Origin: JAHEKO01 sp965212505
Lineage (GTDB): Bacteria > Acidobacteriota > Thermoanaerobaculia > Multivoradales > JAHEKO01
DNA: 64,000 nucleotides
NCBI GenBank assembly: GCA_965212505.1
Contig: OZ243123.1
Location: 2,294,001 to 2,358,000 of the forward strand
Direction: 5' to 3'
The notes beneath the pieces were generated by a model. That model was given only the letters and a program-made list of their open reading frames with translations. It did no database searches and was not told the origin of the DNA. How positions within the stretch are numbered: the stretch's first letter is position 1; the number at the start of each line of letters is the position of its first letter. Both the position numbers and the translations under genes were made by a program. This document shows positions 1 to 9,337 of the stretch, one piece after another.

Positions 1-1569
1 CCGACCGGCCTCTTCTACGGTGGTCAGACCCTCGAGCAGTGGCTCCGGGTCGCGGGACGCAGAGAGGGCGACCGGTGGCTCGTTCCGCGCCTCGAGGTTG
101 CCGACGCGCCCGATCTGGAGCAGCGTGGCTTCCTACTCGACGTCAGTCGGAACCGTGTGCCGAGGCTCGACTCGCTGTTCGAGCTCGTCGAGCTCTTGGC
201 CTCGTTCAAGCTCAATCAGCTGCAGCTCTACACCGAGCACACGTTTGCGTATCGGGGACACGAGACGGTCTGGCGGAACGCCAGCCCGTTCACCGACAGC
301 GACATCCGAGAGCTCGACGCGCACTGCCGACGTCATTTTGTCGAGCTGGTGCCGAACCAAAACTGCTTCGGGCACCTCCACCGCTGGCTCTCCCACGACG
401 CCTACCGACAGCTGGCGGAGCGGCCCGACGGCGTCGAGCACCCCTTCGGGCGCGAGCGCGAGCCGTTCAGCCTGAACCCGGTCGACCCTCGGAGCGTCGA
501 GTTCGTCGAAGACCTGCTCGACCAGCTCCTACCCCACTTCTCCAGCCGGCAGGTCAACGTCGGTCTCGACGAGACCTTCGATCTTGGAACCGGCGGCTCC
601 GCCGACGCATGCAGGGAGCGCGGGAAGGAGGAGGTCTACCTCGAGTTCCTCCTGAAGATTCACGAACTCGTCGGGCGTTGGGGTCACCGCATGCAGTTCT
701 GGGGCGACATCCTTCTCACCCGGCCCGACCTGGTTCGCCGGCTTCCGAGGGACGTGGTCGCGCTGAACTGGGGATACGAGGCGGACCACCCGTTCGAGGA
801 GGAGGCGCGAACCTTCTCCACCGCCGGACTCGAGTACTACCTGTGCCCCGGCACCAGCAGCTGGAACAGCCTTGGTGGTCGAATCAAGAACGCGGTGGGC
901 AACCTGGGCACCGCGGCCATCGCGGCGAGTCGGCACGGCGCGACCGGCTACCTGATCACCGACTGGGGCGACAACGGGCATCTCCAACCGCTGCCGATCA
1001 GCTACCCCGCTCTGCTGGCGGGCGCAGGCTTCTCCTGGCGTACCGAGGAAGCCGAACGTGCAGCCGAGCTGCCGCTCCACGACCTCCTGGCGGCACACGT
1101 GCGAGAGCTCCAGAATCCGGCCACCGTGGCAGCGCTGATGATTCTGGGCACCGCTCACGAGGAGACCGGCGTCACACTCAAGAACTCCACCGTTCTCTTC
1201 CATCTCCTGACAAGCACCGACGAGACCCTCGAGAACGAGCGCTACGAGCGGCTGAGCGTCGCGGGCCTGGCAGACGCCCAGCAGCGTCTTGAGAGCATCG
1301 ATCTGCCCAGCTCCCGGGGCCCGGCCGATCGAGAGCTGGCCTGGGTGACCGATGCGCTCACTCTCGCCTGTCGCATCGGCCGAGCACGGCTTTCGATCGA
1401 ACGAAATCAGCCGGCTCGGGCACTCCCGAAGGTGGAGCGGGAACCGCTCGTCTCGGCAGCGTCACGCCTGATCGCCGACCTCCCCGAGCTGTGGCTCTCG
1501 CGAAGTCGCCCGGGCGGACTCGACGAGTCGCTCGCCGTCCTCGAACGGACTCGCGCAGCCCTCACCTAG
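1..1569 (+). CDS. Glycoside hydrolase family 20-like protein (beta-N-acetylhexosaminidase type), 5' end missing
   Basis: The frame is open from base 1, so the N-terminus lies outside the window; 522 residues are visible before the TAG stop. The first residues (GLFYGGQTLEQW, then RGFLLDVSRNRVP) match the junction of the GH20 N-terminal domain with the TIM barrel. The GH20 catalytic Asp-Glu pair is visible in NVGLDETFDLG at visible residues 190-191. GH20 enzymes release terminal N-acetylhexosamine using the substrate acetamido group; the exact substrate is unknown. The C-terminal part, after about visible residue 380, is a helical region I do not recognise. The gene converges with the exporter operon, and a hairpin spans both stop codons. 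Confidence 0.8.
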   Translation, partial: PTGLFYGGQTLEQWLRVAGRREGDRWLVPRLEVADAPDLEQRGFLLDVSRNRVPRLDSLFELVELLASFKLNQLQLYTEHTFAYRGHETVWRNASPFTDSDIRELDAHCRRHFVELVPNQNCFGHLHRWLSHDAYRQLAERPDGVEHPFGREREPFSLNPVDPRSVEFVEDLLDQLLPHFSSRQVNVGLDETFDLGTGGSADACRERGKEEVYLEFLLKIHELVGRWGHRMQFWGDILLTRPDLVRRLPRDVVALNWGYEADHPFEEEARTFSTAGLEYYLCPGTSSWNSLGGRIKNAVGNLGTAAIAASRHGATGYLITDWGDNGHLQPLPISYPALLAGAGFSWRTEEAERAAELPLHDLLAAHVRELQNPATVAALMILGTAHEETGVTLKNSTVLFHLLTSTDETLENERYERLSVAGLADAQQRLESIDLPSSRGPADRELAWVTDALTLACRIGRARLSIERNQPARALPKVEREPLVSAASRLIADLPELWLSRSRPGGLDESLAVLERTRAALT

Positions 1570-1589
1570 CTGTAGTCCGCTACCGCTAG
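1566..1589. terminator. Hairpin spanning the two convergent stop codons
   Basis: CTAGC (1566-1570), a T/C mismatch and GTAG (1572-1575) pair with CTAC (1580-1583) and GCTAG (1585-1589) around a TCCG loop. The structure reads the same on both strands and covers the stop codons of both convergent genes. There is no T-run, so it is not a textbook intrinsic terminator; use as a bidirectional terminator is an inference. Confidence 0.4.
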
Positions 1590-2785
1590 AGCTCTCGAAG
1601 CGCGGTCGCAATCGGAAGTCGAGCCGCCCGAAGCGCTGGGAAGAGGCCTCCCACGAGCCCGAGTAGGCACGCATAGATCACTCCCTGCAGCATCAAGCCT
1701 GGCGTCACGTCGAACGCAAACGCGATCTGACTGAAGCTACTCCAGTTGATCGTCGCGGCGCGGAAGCCGTCGAAGGCGAAGTAGGCGAGGCTGCCCCCAA
1801 CCAAGCCTCCGATCAGAGCCAGCACCAGCGATTCCAGAAGTACCGAGATCACCACCGGGCCGCTCTTGAAGCCGAGGGCTCGCAGCGTCGCGATCTCACG
1901 CGTCCGCGTGGAAACGGCGTTGTACATCGTGTTGAGCGCACCGAAGACCGCACCGAGGCCCATGAGAATTGCGATCACCGTACCGACGCCGGTGATCAGA
2001 GTGGTGAGCATGGCGGCCTGCGACTCGTAGAACTCAGCCTCACGTACGACGCGAACGTTGAGACGCGGATCGGTCGTGAGCGTGTCCTTGAAGTCGCTGA
2101 ACGAGCCCGCAGTCTCCAGCTTGGCCGTGACCGACTGATAGCTGTTGCCTCGCCGATAGGCCGCCTGTAGAAGAGCTGCGTCGGCCCAGATCTCCGACTC
2201 GGCGATCCCGCCACCGGCTTCGAAAACTCCGACGATCGGCCACTGTTGGCCGGCGACCTCGATCGAAGCGCCAATCTCCAACCCAGCGAACTCGCTCGCA
2301 GCCCCGCGCCCGACCACCAGCTCGTTGAGGCCCCACTCGAATGCGCGGCCCTCGACAATCTGCAGGCGATCGCGAACCGCAAAGGCCTCGGGCTTCACCC
2401 CTCGTAGCGGCACGTTGGCATCGGTGCCGGTCGTCCGCTTGGGCAGGTTGATGATCAGGAAAAGCTCGGGCGAGGCGGCCGGACGGCCCTCCCAGTCCCG
2501 AACTCCCGACGCCTCCGCGATGACCTCGGCGTCGGTCCCGGAGAGCCCGCTGACCAGCTCGCTACTCGAGCCGCTGCGCAGGACCAAGGCGTTTTCGGGC
2601 GTCGACGACTGCTTGACCATATGCAAGATGCCCTGCGAGATCGACAGAACGCCGACCATGACCGCCACAACTCCCGCGATACCAAAGGCCGCCGAGGCGG
2701 AGGATCCCAGGCGTTGCGGAATGGTCTGGACGCTGAACCGAGCGACGGAGACCACCTGCATGAACCAGTTTGTGATTCCCGTCAT
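1586..2785 (-). CDS. ABC transporter permease, FtsX/MacB type (second permease of the exporter)
   Basis: A 399-aa inner-membrane protein with the MacB topology. It has one N-terminal membrane helix (about residues 30-57), a large extracytoplasmic MacB_PCD-like domain (about 60-265) and a C-terminal FtsX domain with three helices (about 265-399). The FtsX hallmark TREIATLRALGF lies before the last two helices. It is the last gene of the operon, 2 nt after the stop of the preceding permease. MacB/LolCE-type permeases transmit ATP hydrolysis to periplasmic substrate movement rather than forming a classical import channel. The substrate (lipid, peptide, lipoprotein or drug) cannot be read from the sequence. 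Confidence 0.88.
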   Translation of the reverse strand: MTGITNWFMQVVSVARFSVQTIPQRLGSSASAAFGIAGVVAVMVGVLSISQGILHMVKQSSTPENALVLRSGSSSELVSGLSGTDAEVIAEASGVRDWEGRPAASPELFLIINLPKRTTGTDANVPLRGVKPEAFAVRDRLQIVEGRAFEWGLNELVVGRGAASEFAGLEIGASIEVAGQQWPIVGVFEAGGGIAESEIWADAALLQAAYRRGNSYQSVTAKLETAGSFSDFKDTLTTDPRLNVRVVREAEFYESQAAMLTTLITGVGTVIAILMGLGAVFGALNTMYNAVSTRTREIATLRALGFKSGPVVISVLLESLVLALIGGLVGGSLAYFAFDGFRAATINWSSFSQIAFAFDVTPGLMLQGVIYACLLGLVGGLFPALRAARLPIATALREL

Positions 2786-2787
2786 CG

Positions 2788-3942
2788 TTATCTCCTCATC
2801 GCTTCGGCGATACGCAGGCGCTGCGCCTGTGCAGCCGGCCAGAGTCCCGCGACCACCCCGAGCGCTACCGCCAGCACGATTCCAATCGTCACATCACGCG
2901 GACTGAAGTAGAAGAAGGGCAGCATGCCCCCCGACGGATCTCCTCCTCGGGTGATGAAGAGCCACGAGAGACCGAGCCCCAGAAGGCCGCCCAAGAGGGC
3001 GATGGTCAGCGACTCCGCCAGCACCAAGCTGGAGACTCCGCGATGCGTGAAGCCCAGCGCTTTGAGCGTGCCGAGTTCCTGAGTGCGCTCGCGGACCGCT
3101 TGCGCCATGGTGTTCGCCGCGACCAGCAAGATGGTGAAAAACACAGCTCCGAGAATGGCGCTGATGATGAATCCGATATTGCCCGCCTGGTTGGCGAAAC
3201 CCTGAGCGAACGCCCCTTCGGGCTCGGTCTTCGTCTCCGCAGGTGAGTTGGCAAACTCGGCGTCGATCAGCTCGGCGATCTCCGCCGCCCGTTCGGGCTC
3301 ACTGATCTTCACCCAGTACCAACCGACCTGTCCTTCCCCGAAGCGGCGACTCTCGTGAAAGTAGTCGTGCCGGAAGAAGAACTGCGACGTATCGGTGCCG
3401 GTCTCCGCCCCTTCGTAGATGCCGACGAGGTCGAACTCCCAGGCGCCTTCACTCGTCTTCAGGCGCCAGATATCGGGCTCGATCGGAATTCGATCCCCGA
3501 TCTGCCAACCGAAACGGTCCGCCAGGGAGCGGCCGACGATCGCCCCAGTGCGATTCTCCCGCCAGGCGGCGCGGTGCTCGTCGCTCAAGACGTACTCTGG
3601 GAACATCTCGAGAAACTCGTCGGGCCTGACCGGAATCTTGGCGAAGAAGTTGCGCGGGTCTTGGTACTGGCCTCCGAACCAGGTGGCGAAGGTTGCGTCC
3701 TCCACCCCGGCGACGCGCTCCATCTTGGTCTCGTAGCTCTCCGGAAGAAGCTGAATGATCGACACCTTGTGGCGCACGACCAACCGGTCGAGACCGGCCA
3801 CCTCGACGCCCTGATTGAACGCAGAGCGAAGGGCCGCCAAGTAGCCGAACAGCAGGAACGCGACCATGATGGACAGGACCGTCAGGAGCGTCCTGAGCTT
3901 CTTGCGTTTTAGGTTGCTCCAGATCAGGCCCAGGTACTTCAT
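2788..3942 (-). CDS. ABC transporter permease, FtsX/MacB type (first permease of the exporter)
   Basis: A 384-aa inner-membrane protein with the same plan as its downstream partner: a helix near residues 15-40, a periplasmic domain, then a C-terminal FtsX domain with the typical RTQELGTLKALGF coupling segment and three helices. Its start overlaps the end of the ATPase gene by 4 nt (ATGA), so translation is probably coupled. Two non-identical FtsX permeases beside one ATPase and one adaptor resemble DevBCA/LolCDE-like exporters and suggest a heterodimeric membrane unit. Confidence 0.88.
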   Translation of the reverse strand: MKYLGLIWSNLKRKKLRTLLTVLSIMVAFLLFGYLAALRSAFNQGVEVAGLDRLVVRHKVSIIQLLPESYETKMERVAGVEDATFATWFGGQYQDPRNFFAKIPVRPDEFLEMFPEYVLSDEHRAAWRENRTGAIVGRSLADRFGWQIGDRIPIEPDIWRLKTSEGAWEFDLVGIYEGAETGTDTSQFFFRHDYFHESRRFGEGQVGWYWVKISEPERAAEIAELIDAEFANSPAETKTEPEGAFAQGFANQAGNIGFIISAILGAVFFTILLVAANTMAQAVRERTQELGTLKALGFTHRGVSSLVLAESLTIALLGGLLGLGLSWLFITRGGDPSGGMLPFFYFSPRDVTIGIVLAVALGVVAGLWPAAQAQRLRIAEAMRR

Positions 3943-4637
3943 ACGTTGGGCTCCGTCCCCAGGCGTCCCTTGTCGAGATAGAGCGTGCGACTCGCGATCG
4001 CAGCCGCGTTCGGGTCGTGCGTCACCATCACGATCGTCTTCCCTTGCACCCGGTTGAGCGTTGTCAGGAGCTCGAGAATGCCGTCGCTCGACTTGCGGTC
4101 CAGATCGCCGGTCGGCTCGTCGCAGAGGAGCAGCGTCGGGTCGGTGACGATCGCTCGTGCAATGCCGACACGTTGCTGCTCACCGCCCGAGAGCTGGCGA
4201 GGGAAGTGTCGGCTGCGCTGATCGAGGCCCACTACCGAAAGAGCCGTGGCCACTCGGCGCCGACGCTCCTTCTTCGACAGCTTGGTCAGCAGCAGCGGCA
4301 GCTCGACGTTGCGCTCTGCGCTCAGCACCGGCAAGAGGTTGTAGAACTGGAAGACCAGCCCCACGTGACGCGCCCGCCACGCGGCGAGGTTTCGGTCCGA
4401 CAGGTTGTCGATGCGCTCTCCGCCTACCTCGACCGTGCCTTGGGTCGGCCGGTCGAGGCCTCCGATCAGATTGAGCAACGTGCTCTTACCCGATCCTGAC
4501 GGCCCCATGAGGGCAAGGAACTCGCCCTCCGGCACCGTCAAGTCCAGGCCACCGAGCACGTGGACCTCTTCCGAGCCTCGGGTGAAGACCTTGTCGACAC
4601 CCCGTGCGGCCACCAAGCCGTTGTTCGATCCACTCAT
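3939..4637 (-). CDS. ABC transporter ATP-binding protein (LolD/MacB family)
   Basis: A 232-aa nucleotide-binding subunit. Walker A GPSGSGKST is at residues 45-53, the Q-loop Gln at 97, the signature LSGGEQQ at 149-155, and Walker B with catalytic Glu at LLLCDE (Asp173, Glu174), followed by PTGDLD. The sequence is typical of the LolD/FtsE/MacB ATPases that pair with FtsX permeases. It overlaps the adaptor gene upstream and the permease gene downstream by 4 nt each, placing all four genes on one transcript. Confidence 0.92.
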   Translation of the reverse strand: MSGSNNGLVAARGVDKVFTRGSEEVHVLGGLDLTVPEGEFLALMGPSGSGKSTLLNLIGGLDRPTQGTVEVGGERIDNLSDRNLAAWRARHVGLVFQFYNLLPVLSAERNVELPLLLTKLSKKERRRRVATALSVVGLDQRSRHFPRQLSGGEQQRVGIARAIVTDPTLLLCDEPTGDLDRKSSDGILELLTTLNRVQGKTIVMVTHDPNAAAIASRTLYLDKGRLGTEPNV

Positions 4638-5851
4638 GACTGCTCCTCCACTTCGTCCCCTTCCTGCAAGGTTTCCGGTGCTTCGAGCACAATTCGCTCA
4701 CCCGAACCGACGCCCGCGGACAGCAGCACCTCCTGGTCCCGAACGCGCTCGACCGTGACGGCACGCCGTTCGACCGTACCGGCCGAGACCACCCAAACCA
4801 CGTCACGCTCGCCATCTCGCGCGAGCGCCGAGGTCGGGATCGAAACCAGCTGTCTCGACACCACGTCGGCATCGGCCTCGGTCTCCTGGAAAGCCACCTT
4901 GACCCCCATGTCGGGCAGAATGCGCTCCTCGAGCTCGTCGAAGCCGACCCTTACGCGCACGGTCGCCCGCTGGCGATCCGCAGTCGGGATGATCGCAATC
5001 ACCGTCGCGGGAATCTGCCAGTCGGTGTACGCGTCGAGGGTCGCTTCGACCTTCTGTCCGGGTCGCACGCGATTGATGTAGGCCTCGTTGACGTCGACCT
5101 CGATCTCCAGCGAACTCATGTCGACGACCGTGCAGATGCCGGTGCGAGTGAAGCCACCGCCCGCCGAGACCGGAGAGATCATCTCGCCGGGCTGCGCGTT
5201 CTTGGACACGACGACGCCATCAAAGGGCGCGCGAATGATGCGGTCTTCGACCTCCTGGTTCCAAAACCCGACCTGACGATCGGCGACCGACACCTCTTCC
5301 CCCTGGCGCTCGAGCCTCGCGACGATCGAGTCGCGCTGCGCGAGCGACCGATCCAGTTCGGCCTGGCTCGCGACGCGCTCTTCGACCAGGTCTCGAGTCC
5401 GCTCGAGGTCGAGTTCCGCCTCGCGCAGGAGGACGCGCGTCTCCGACAGCGCCGCTCGGGCCGCCTCGCGCTGTGCGACGACCAGGTCGCGGCTGACGCG
5501 GGTGTTGGTGAGGTCGAGTCGTGCCAGGATCTGATCACGCTCGACCCGCATCCCCTCCTCGATCAGCACCTCGGTGACCTTGCCGGTCACCTTCGATGAG
5601 ACCGTCGCCTGACGTCGAGCCGTCACATAACCGGAGGCATTCAGAATCGTCTGGCGCCCACCGGTCTCGACCGCCCGCGCGGTCGCCGTTCGCACTTCCG
5701 GTACGCCCGGCCGCGAGAACCACCAGGCCGCAACCGCAGCGAGCAGCACGACGACAACCAGAGCCGGTATCCACCTCGGCATCGGCCGCTTCGGCGGTCC
5801 ACTCTCCCGGTCGATCTTCAGTCCATCCAGTTTGCGCTCGAGGTCGTTCAT
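4634..5851 (-). CDS. Periplasmic adaptor (HlyD/MacA membrane fusion protein) of the ABC exporter
   Basis: A 405-aa membrane fusion protein and first gene of the operon. It has a short cytoplasmic N-terminus, one membrane anchor (about residues 28-46), a split biotinyl-lipoyl-like domain around a long alpha-helical hairpin rich in Glu/Arg (about 110-190), then a beta-barrel region (IRAPFDGVVV, IEVDVNEAYI). An AGGAG Shine-Dalgarno lies about 5 nt before the ATG. Such adaptors join the inner-membrane ABC unit to an outer-membrane TolC-type channel; no TolC gene is in the operon, so a shared one is presumably used. Confidence 0.87.
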   Translation of the reverse strand: MNDLERKLDGLKIDRESGPPKRPMPRWIPALVVVVLLAAVAAWWFSRPGVPEVRTATARAVETGGRQTILNASGYVTARRQATVSSKVTGKVTEVLIEEGMRVERDQILARLDLTNTRVSRDLVVAQREAARAALSETRVLLREAELDLERTRDLVEERVASQAELDRSLAQRDSIVARLERQGEEVSVADRQVGFWNQEVEDRIIRAPFDGVVVSKNAQPGEMISPVSAGGGFTRTGICTVVDMSSLEIEVDVNEAYINRVRPGQKVEATLDAYTDWQIPATVIAIIPTADRQRATVRVRVGFDELEERILPDMGVKVAFQETEADADVVSRQLVSIPTSALARDGERDVVWVVSAGTVERRAVTVERVRDQEVLLSAGVGSGERIVLEAPETLQEGDEVEEQS

Positions 5852-5971
5852 CGCTCTCCTGGGTCGTTTTCAGCCCGTCACTCCAAGAACTCTACGGAAA
5901 CTCGGGGCCCGGGTCACCCCACGATCGGTGAACGGCGGTTCGCGGGCGGCGAATGACGCCGAGCTCCGAGG

Positions 5972-5977
5972 TAACAT
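5972..5977 (+). promoter_or_regulatory. Putative -10 hexamer TAACAT before addB-like gene
   Basis: TAACAT ends 12 nt before the ATG at 5990. No Shine-Dalgarno lies between, so the message would have little or no leader. No clear -35 was seen. Confidence 0.4.
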
Positions 5978-5989
5978 CTTGCCGTCTCG

Positions 5990-8900
5990 ATGGCGCTCCC
6001 CTCCTCCACTTCGCCAGGCCGACGGGCTCGGATTCGCTTCGGAGCGGGCGCCCAGGCGACCGAGGAGCTCTTCCTCGCGGACGTCGAGGCTGCCATCGAG
6101 CGTCTCGGAGACCGGATCCTGGAGCGACCCGTACGGCTGGTCGTCCCCTCCCGTTCACTCCGCGCTCACGTGCTCGCGCGCCTCGTGGAACGTCGTGGGC
6201 GGGCGGTGGCAGGCGTCTCCTGCACGACACTCTTTGGTCTGGCCGCCGGCCTGGTCGATCAGGTCGACGGCCCACCGAACCTCCACGACGGTCTCGCGCT
6301 CCTCTTCGCAAGACGCCACGCGGAGGACGAGGACTGGCTGCGCCGTTCCCTCGCTCCGCTGCGAGAGGGCTTTCACGCCGTCGACGCCAGCGTCCGAGAT
6401 CTGATCGAGGCCGGACTCGACCCCTCCCACGTCGAAGCGCTCGAGGAGACTCTCGCGGCGGAAGGGCCAGACAGCGAGGCGTCGAACGCCGAGATCCAGC
6501 GAGCGCGCGCTCTCGTACGCACGGCCGGCCGCGCGCTCGAAGAGCTCGACGAGCTAGGCGCGCGCTCGACCGCCACCCTGCTCCAGCGGGCGCGCGAGAT
6601 TGTCACGGCGCAAGAGGCGATGCCGACCGAGTTCCTGGCCATCTACGGCTTCAGCGATGCGATCGGTGTCGCGACCGATCTCTTGACCGTGCTGCTGGAT
6701 CGCTTCGCCGGCACGATCTATCTGGATCAGCCGCCGGATCCGGCGGCCCCGGAAGAGCCTGATGCCGGGAATCGATTCGCTCGACGCTTCACGGAGAGAA
6801 TCTCCGACGTCGCCCGCCCAGAAGGACCTGTCGCTGACCGGAAACCGAGTCGACTGCAACTCTTCCAGGCTGTCGGCGCCGACGCCGAGGCTCGAGAGGT
6901 CGCCGCTCGCTGCCGGACGCTTTTGCATCAAGGGCAGCGGGCGGAACGAGTCGGCATCGTCGCGCGCCGGGTGGAGATGCATCGCACGGCCCTGCGCACC
7001 CACCTGACGCGGCTCGGTGTGCCGTTCTCCGCCGACGGAGCGGCAGGTCCGCCCGGCCCCCTCGGTCGACGCGCGCGAGCGCTGCTCCACCTGCTGGAGC
7101 GCCGAGGAGCCGCGCCGGTGGAACGATGGCTCGACGCCCGGGGCACACCCTTTCCTCGGATTCAGAACTTCGATCTTCATCTCGCCCTCGCGACCATCGG
7201 CGCGGGCCGCCTCGAGGAGGTTCCGTCACGCCCGTACGCCGCAGTCTCGCGCGGCGGGAGTTACGCGCTTCCCGTGCGCCGAGGCTTCTCCACCCGTGAC
7301 GACGAGGTGTTTGCTCATCGACGCAAGGTCCCCCTGAGTGCCCTCGAAGCGACCGCCGCCTCCGCTCGCCGCCTGGGCGAACACTTCGACGGTTGGCAGC
7401 GAGCGCGGACCCTGGCGGAGCACGCGACTCGATTTCGCAACCTCCTCCACACACATCTCGAATGGACGCCAGCGTCGGACCTCAGCCGTGAGGTGCTGGC
7501 GATCGTCGACGAGCTCACCCGCGGTGTCTCGGCATCACTCGAGCTAGCTTACGAAGAGTTCGTGGACCTGGTGGCTCCGGCGCTCGAGCGAATCGGCGAG
7601 ACACCGCTCGGCGGACGTGGCGGAGGCGTACGGATCCTCGACGTCATCGAGGCGCGGGGCCTCACATTCGAGCACCTCTTCGTCGTCGGTCTGAATCGCG
7701 GCGTCTTCCCGCGGGTGGTCAACGAAGATCCACTTCTGCCCGACAGCCTACGGAACGTACTGTCCCGGCGGGGCTTCGGCGTGCTCCAGGACCTGCCGCA
7801 AAAGCTCACGGGTTACGACGAGGAGCGCTACCTCTTCAGTCAGCTACTCGCCTGCGCGCCGGCCGTCACGCTCTCCTGGCAAGACGTCGACGACGACAAC
7901 CGGCAGCAGACGGCGTCGCCCCTCGTCGAGAGGCTCCGCTGGTCACCCGCAGAAGGGCAGGACGATCGCAGAGAGCCGTACACGGCCCGGCCCCTCTACT
8001 CGGCCTCGTCGGCCGAGGCGAGCGCAACCGGAGCACTCGATCGGCCCGCCTTCGAGGCGGCCACCCTGGCTGGGATTCACGGCGGCCGGGCGCTCTTCGG
8101 TCGCACCCTCGCCGTTGCTACGGATCCGACTCTGGCGGCACGCGGCGCACCTGCCGTAACCCGCGGGCTGCACGCCGTCCGCCTGCGCCTGCTCGACGAG
8201 ATCGATCCGGAGCGCGGCACCAGTGCCGGTGAGCGCACCCGCGCTCGGCTCGGACCCTACTTCGGCTTCATCGGCCCGATTGCTCCGGCCGGCGATCCGC
8301 GCAGTCGTGATCAAATCTTCGTCACGACCCTGGAGAGTCTGAGCGCTTGTTCCTGGCGGGCGTTCCTGGAGAGACTGCTCCGCCTGCGCCCGATCCCCGA
8401 TCCGCTGGAGGCGCTCCCGGCAGTCGAACCGCTTTACATCGGCAACCTCGTCCATCGAGTTCTCGAGCGGATCGTCGAAGCCCAACTCCGCGGACCGGTC
8501 GAGTCGCTGGAGCAGGCTCGCGACCTCGGTGCAAACGTCCTGTGGCCCGCGGCGGACGAGGTCGCGGCTATCCTGCAAGACGAATCGGAGCGACTGGTTC
8601 GTGAGGAAGGCTTCGCCTTCCCCGGGTTTGCGCGACTGCTGGCCGAAGTGGTCGGCCCGTATCTCGAGACCGCTCGCCAGGTCGAGTGGTTGGACGCCGT
8701 AGCACTGCCCTCGGCAGCAACGGAGCTCTACGGCAGCCTTGCGCTGCCGCTGGCAGACGGCTCTCGACGTGAAATCGCCTTCAAGGCGGATCGCGTCGAC
8801 GCCGGAGATCACCTCGCGCTCTCCGACTACAAGACCGGTCGCCCGATGAGTGACAAGAAGACCGAAGACGCGCGGCGGCGCCGATTCCTCGACAACGTCC

Positions 8901-9337
8901 GGGCCGGCCAGAATCTGCAGGCGGTCGCCTACGCAATGGCCGCCGGTCGCGACGACGATGCGGGTCGATACGTCTACCTCCGGCCCGACGCCGACACCGA
9001 GCCCTCGCATCGCATCGCCGAGGTCCGCGCCCGCGACGGCGAGTTTGTCGAAGCGTTCCGGCACGCAGCCACTGCGGCCCTCGCCGCCTGGGATCAAGGG
9101 GTCTTCCTCCCTCGCCTGATCGAGCCGGGTGGCGACAAGGAGTTTCGCTTCTGTAAGAGCTGTCGTGTCGCGGAGGCGTGCCTCCGAGGAGACTCGGCGG
9201 CCCGTGCTCGCCTACGCGAGCGCGTCGAAACTCTCGCGGCTCAGCAGCCACTCCCGCCACTCGAAGAGGCGCTCCTCGAGGTCTGGAGGCTACGCGACGA
9301 GAGCCTCGACGATGAACCGTGGAGGGGCCCAAAGTGA
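5990..9337 (+). CDS. AddB-like PD-(D/E)XK nuclease with Fe-S cysteines and no Walker A (double-strand break repair)
   Basis: An 1115-aa protein paired with the AddA-like helicase downstream. The C-terminus holds a RecB/AddB nuclease domain with Asp946-Tyr947-Lys948 (LALSDYKTG) as the catalytic DxK. Four cysteines, Cys787, Cys1055, Cys1058 and Cys1064, have the spacing of the AddB 4Fe-4S staple (one Cys before the nuclease, then C-x2-C-x5-C after it). The N-terminal part has the layout of an SF1 helicase but no GxxGxGKT loop: where AddB often has one, the sequence is VRLVVPSRSLRAH. It is therefore probably an inactivated-helicase subunit acting in Chi recognition and strand cutting. The family call is firm; the exact subfamily is less so. 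Confidence 0.8.
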   Translation: MALPSSTSPGRRARIRFGAGAQATEELFLADVEAAIERLGDRILERPVRLVVPSRSLRAHVLARLVERRGRAVAGVSCTTLFGLAAGLVDQVDGPPNLHDGLALLFARRHAEDEDWLRRSLAPLREGFHAVDASVRDLIEAGLDPSHVEALEETLAAEGPDSEASNAEIQRARALVRTAGRALEELDELGARSTATLLQRAREIVTAQEAMPTEFLAIYGFSDAIGVATDLLTVLLDRFAGTIYLDQPPDPAAPEEPDAGNRFARRFTERISDVARPEGPVADRKPSRLQLFQAVGADAEAREVAARCRTLLHQGQRAERVGIVARRVEMHRTALRTHLTRLGVPFSADGAAGPPGPLGRRARALLHLLERRGAAPVERWLDARGTPFPRIQNFDLHLALATIGAGRLEEVPSRPYAAVSRGGSYALPVRRGFSTRDDEVFAHRRKVPLSALEATAASARRLGEHFDGWQRARTLAEHATRFRNLLHTHLEWTPASDLSREVLAIVDELTRGVSASLELAYEEFVDLVAPALERIGETPLGGRGGGVRILDVIEARGLTFEHLFVVGLNRGVFPRVVNEDPLLPDSLRNVLSRRGFGVLQDLPQKLTGYDEERYLFSQLLACAPAVTLSWQDVDDDNRQQTASPLVERLRWSPAEGQDDRREPYTARPLYSASSAEASATGALDRPAFEAATLAGIHGGRALFGRTLAVATDPTLAARGAPAVTRGLHAVRLRLLDEIDPERGTSAGERTRARLGPYFGFIGPIAPAGDPRSRDQIFVTTLESLSACSWRAFLERLLRLRPIPDPLEALPAVEPLYIGNLVHRVLERIVEAQLRGPVESLEQARDLGANVLWPAADEVAAILQDESERLVREEGFAFPGFARLLAEVVGPYLETARQVEWLDAVALPSAATELYGSLALPLADGSRREIAFKADRVDAGDHLALSDYKTGRPMSDKKTEDARRRRFLDNVRAGQNLQAVAYAMAAGRDDDAGRYVYLRPDADTEPSHRIAEVRARDGEFVEAFRHAATAALAAWDQGVFLPRLIEPGGDKEFRFCKSCRVAEACLRGDSAARARLRERVETLAAQQPLPPLEEALLEVWRLRDESLDDEPWRGPK

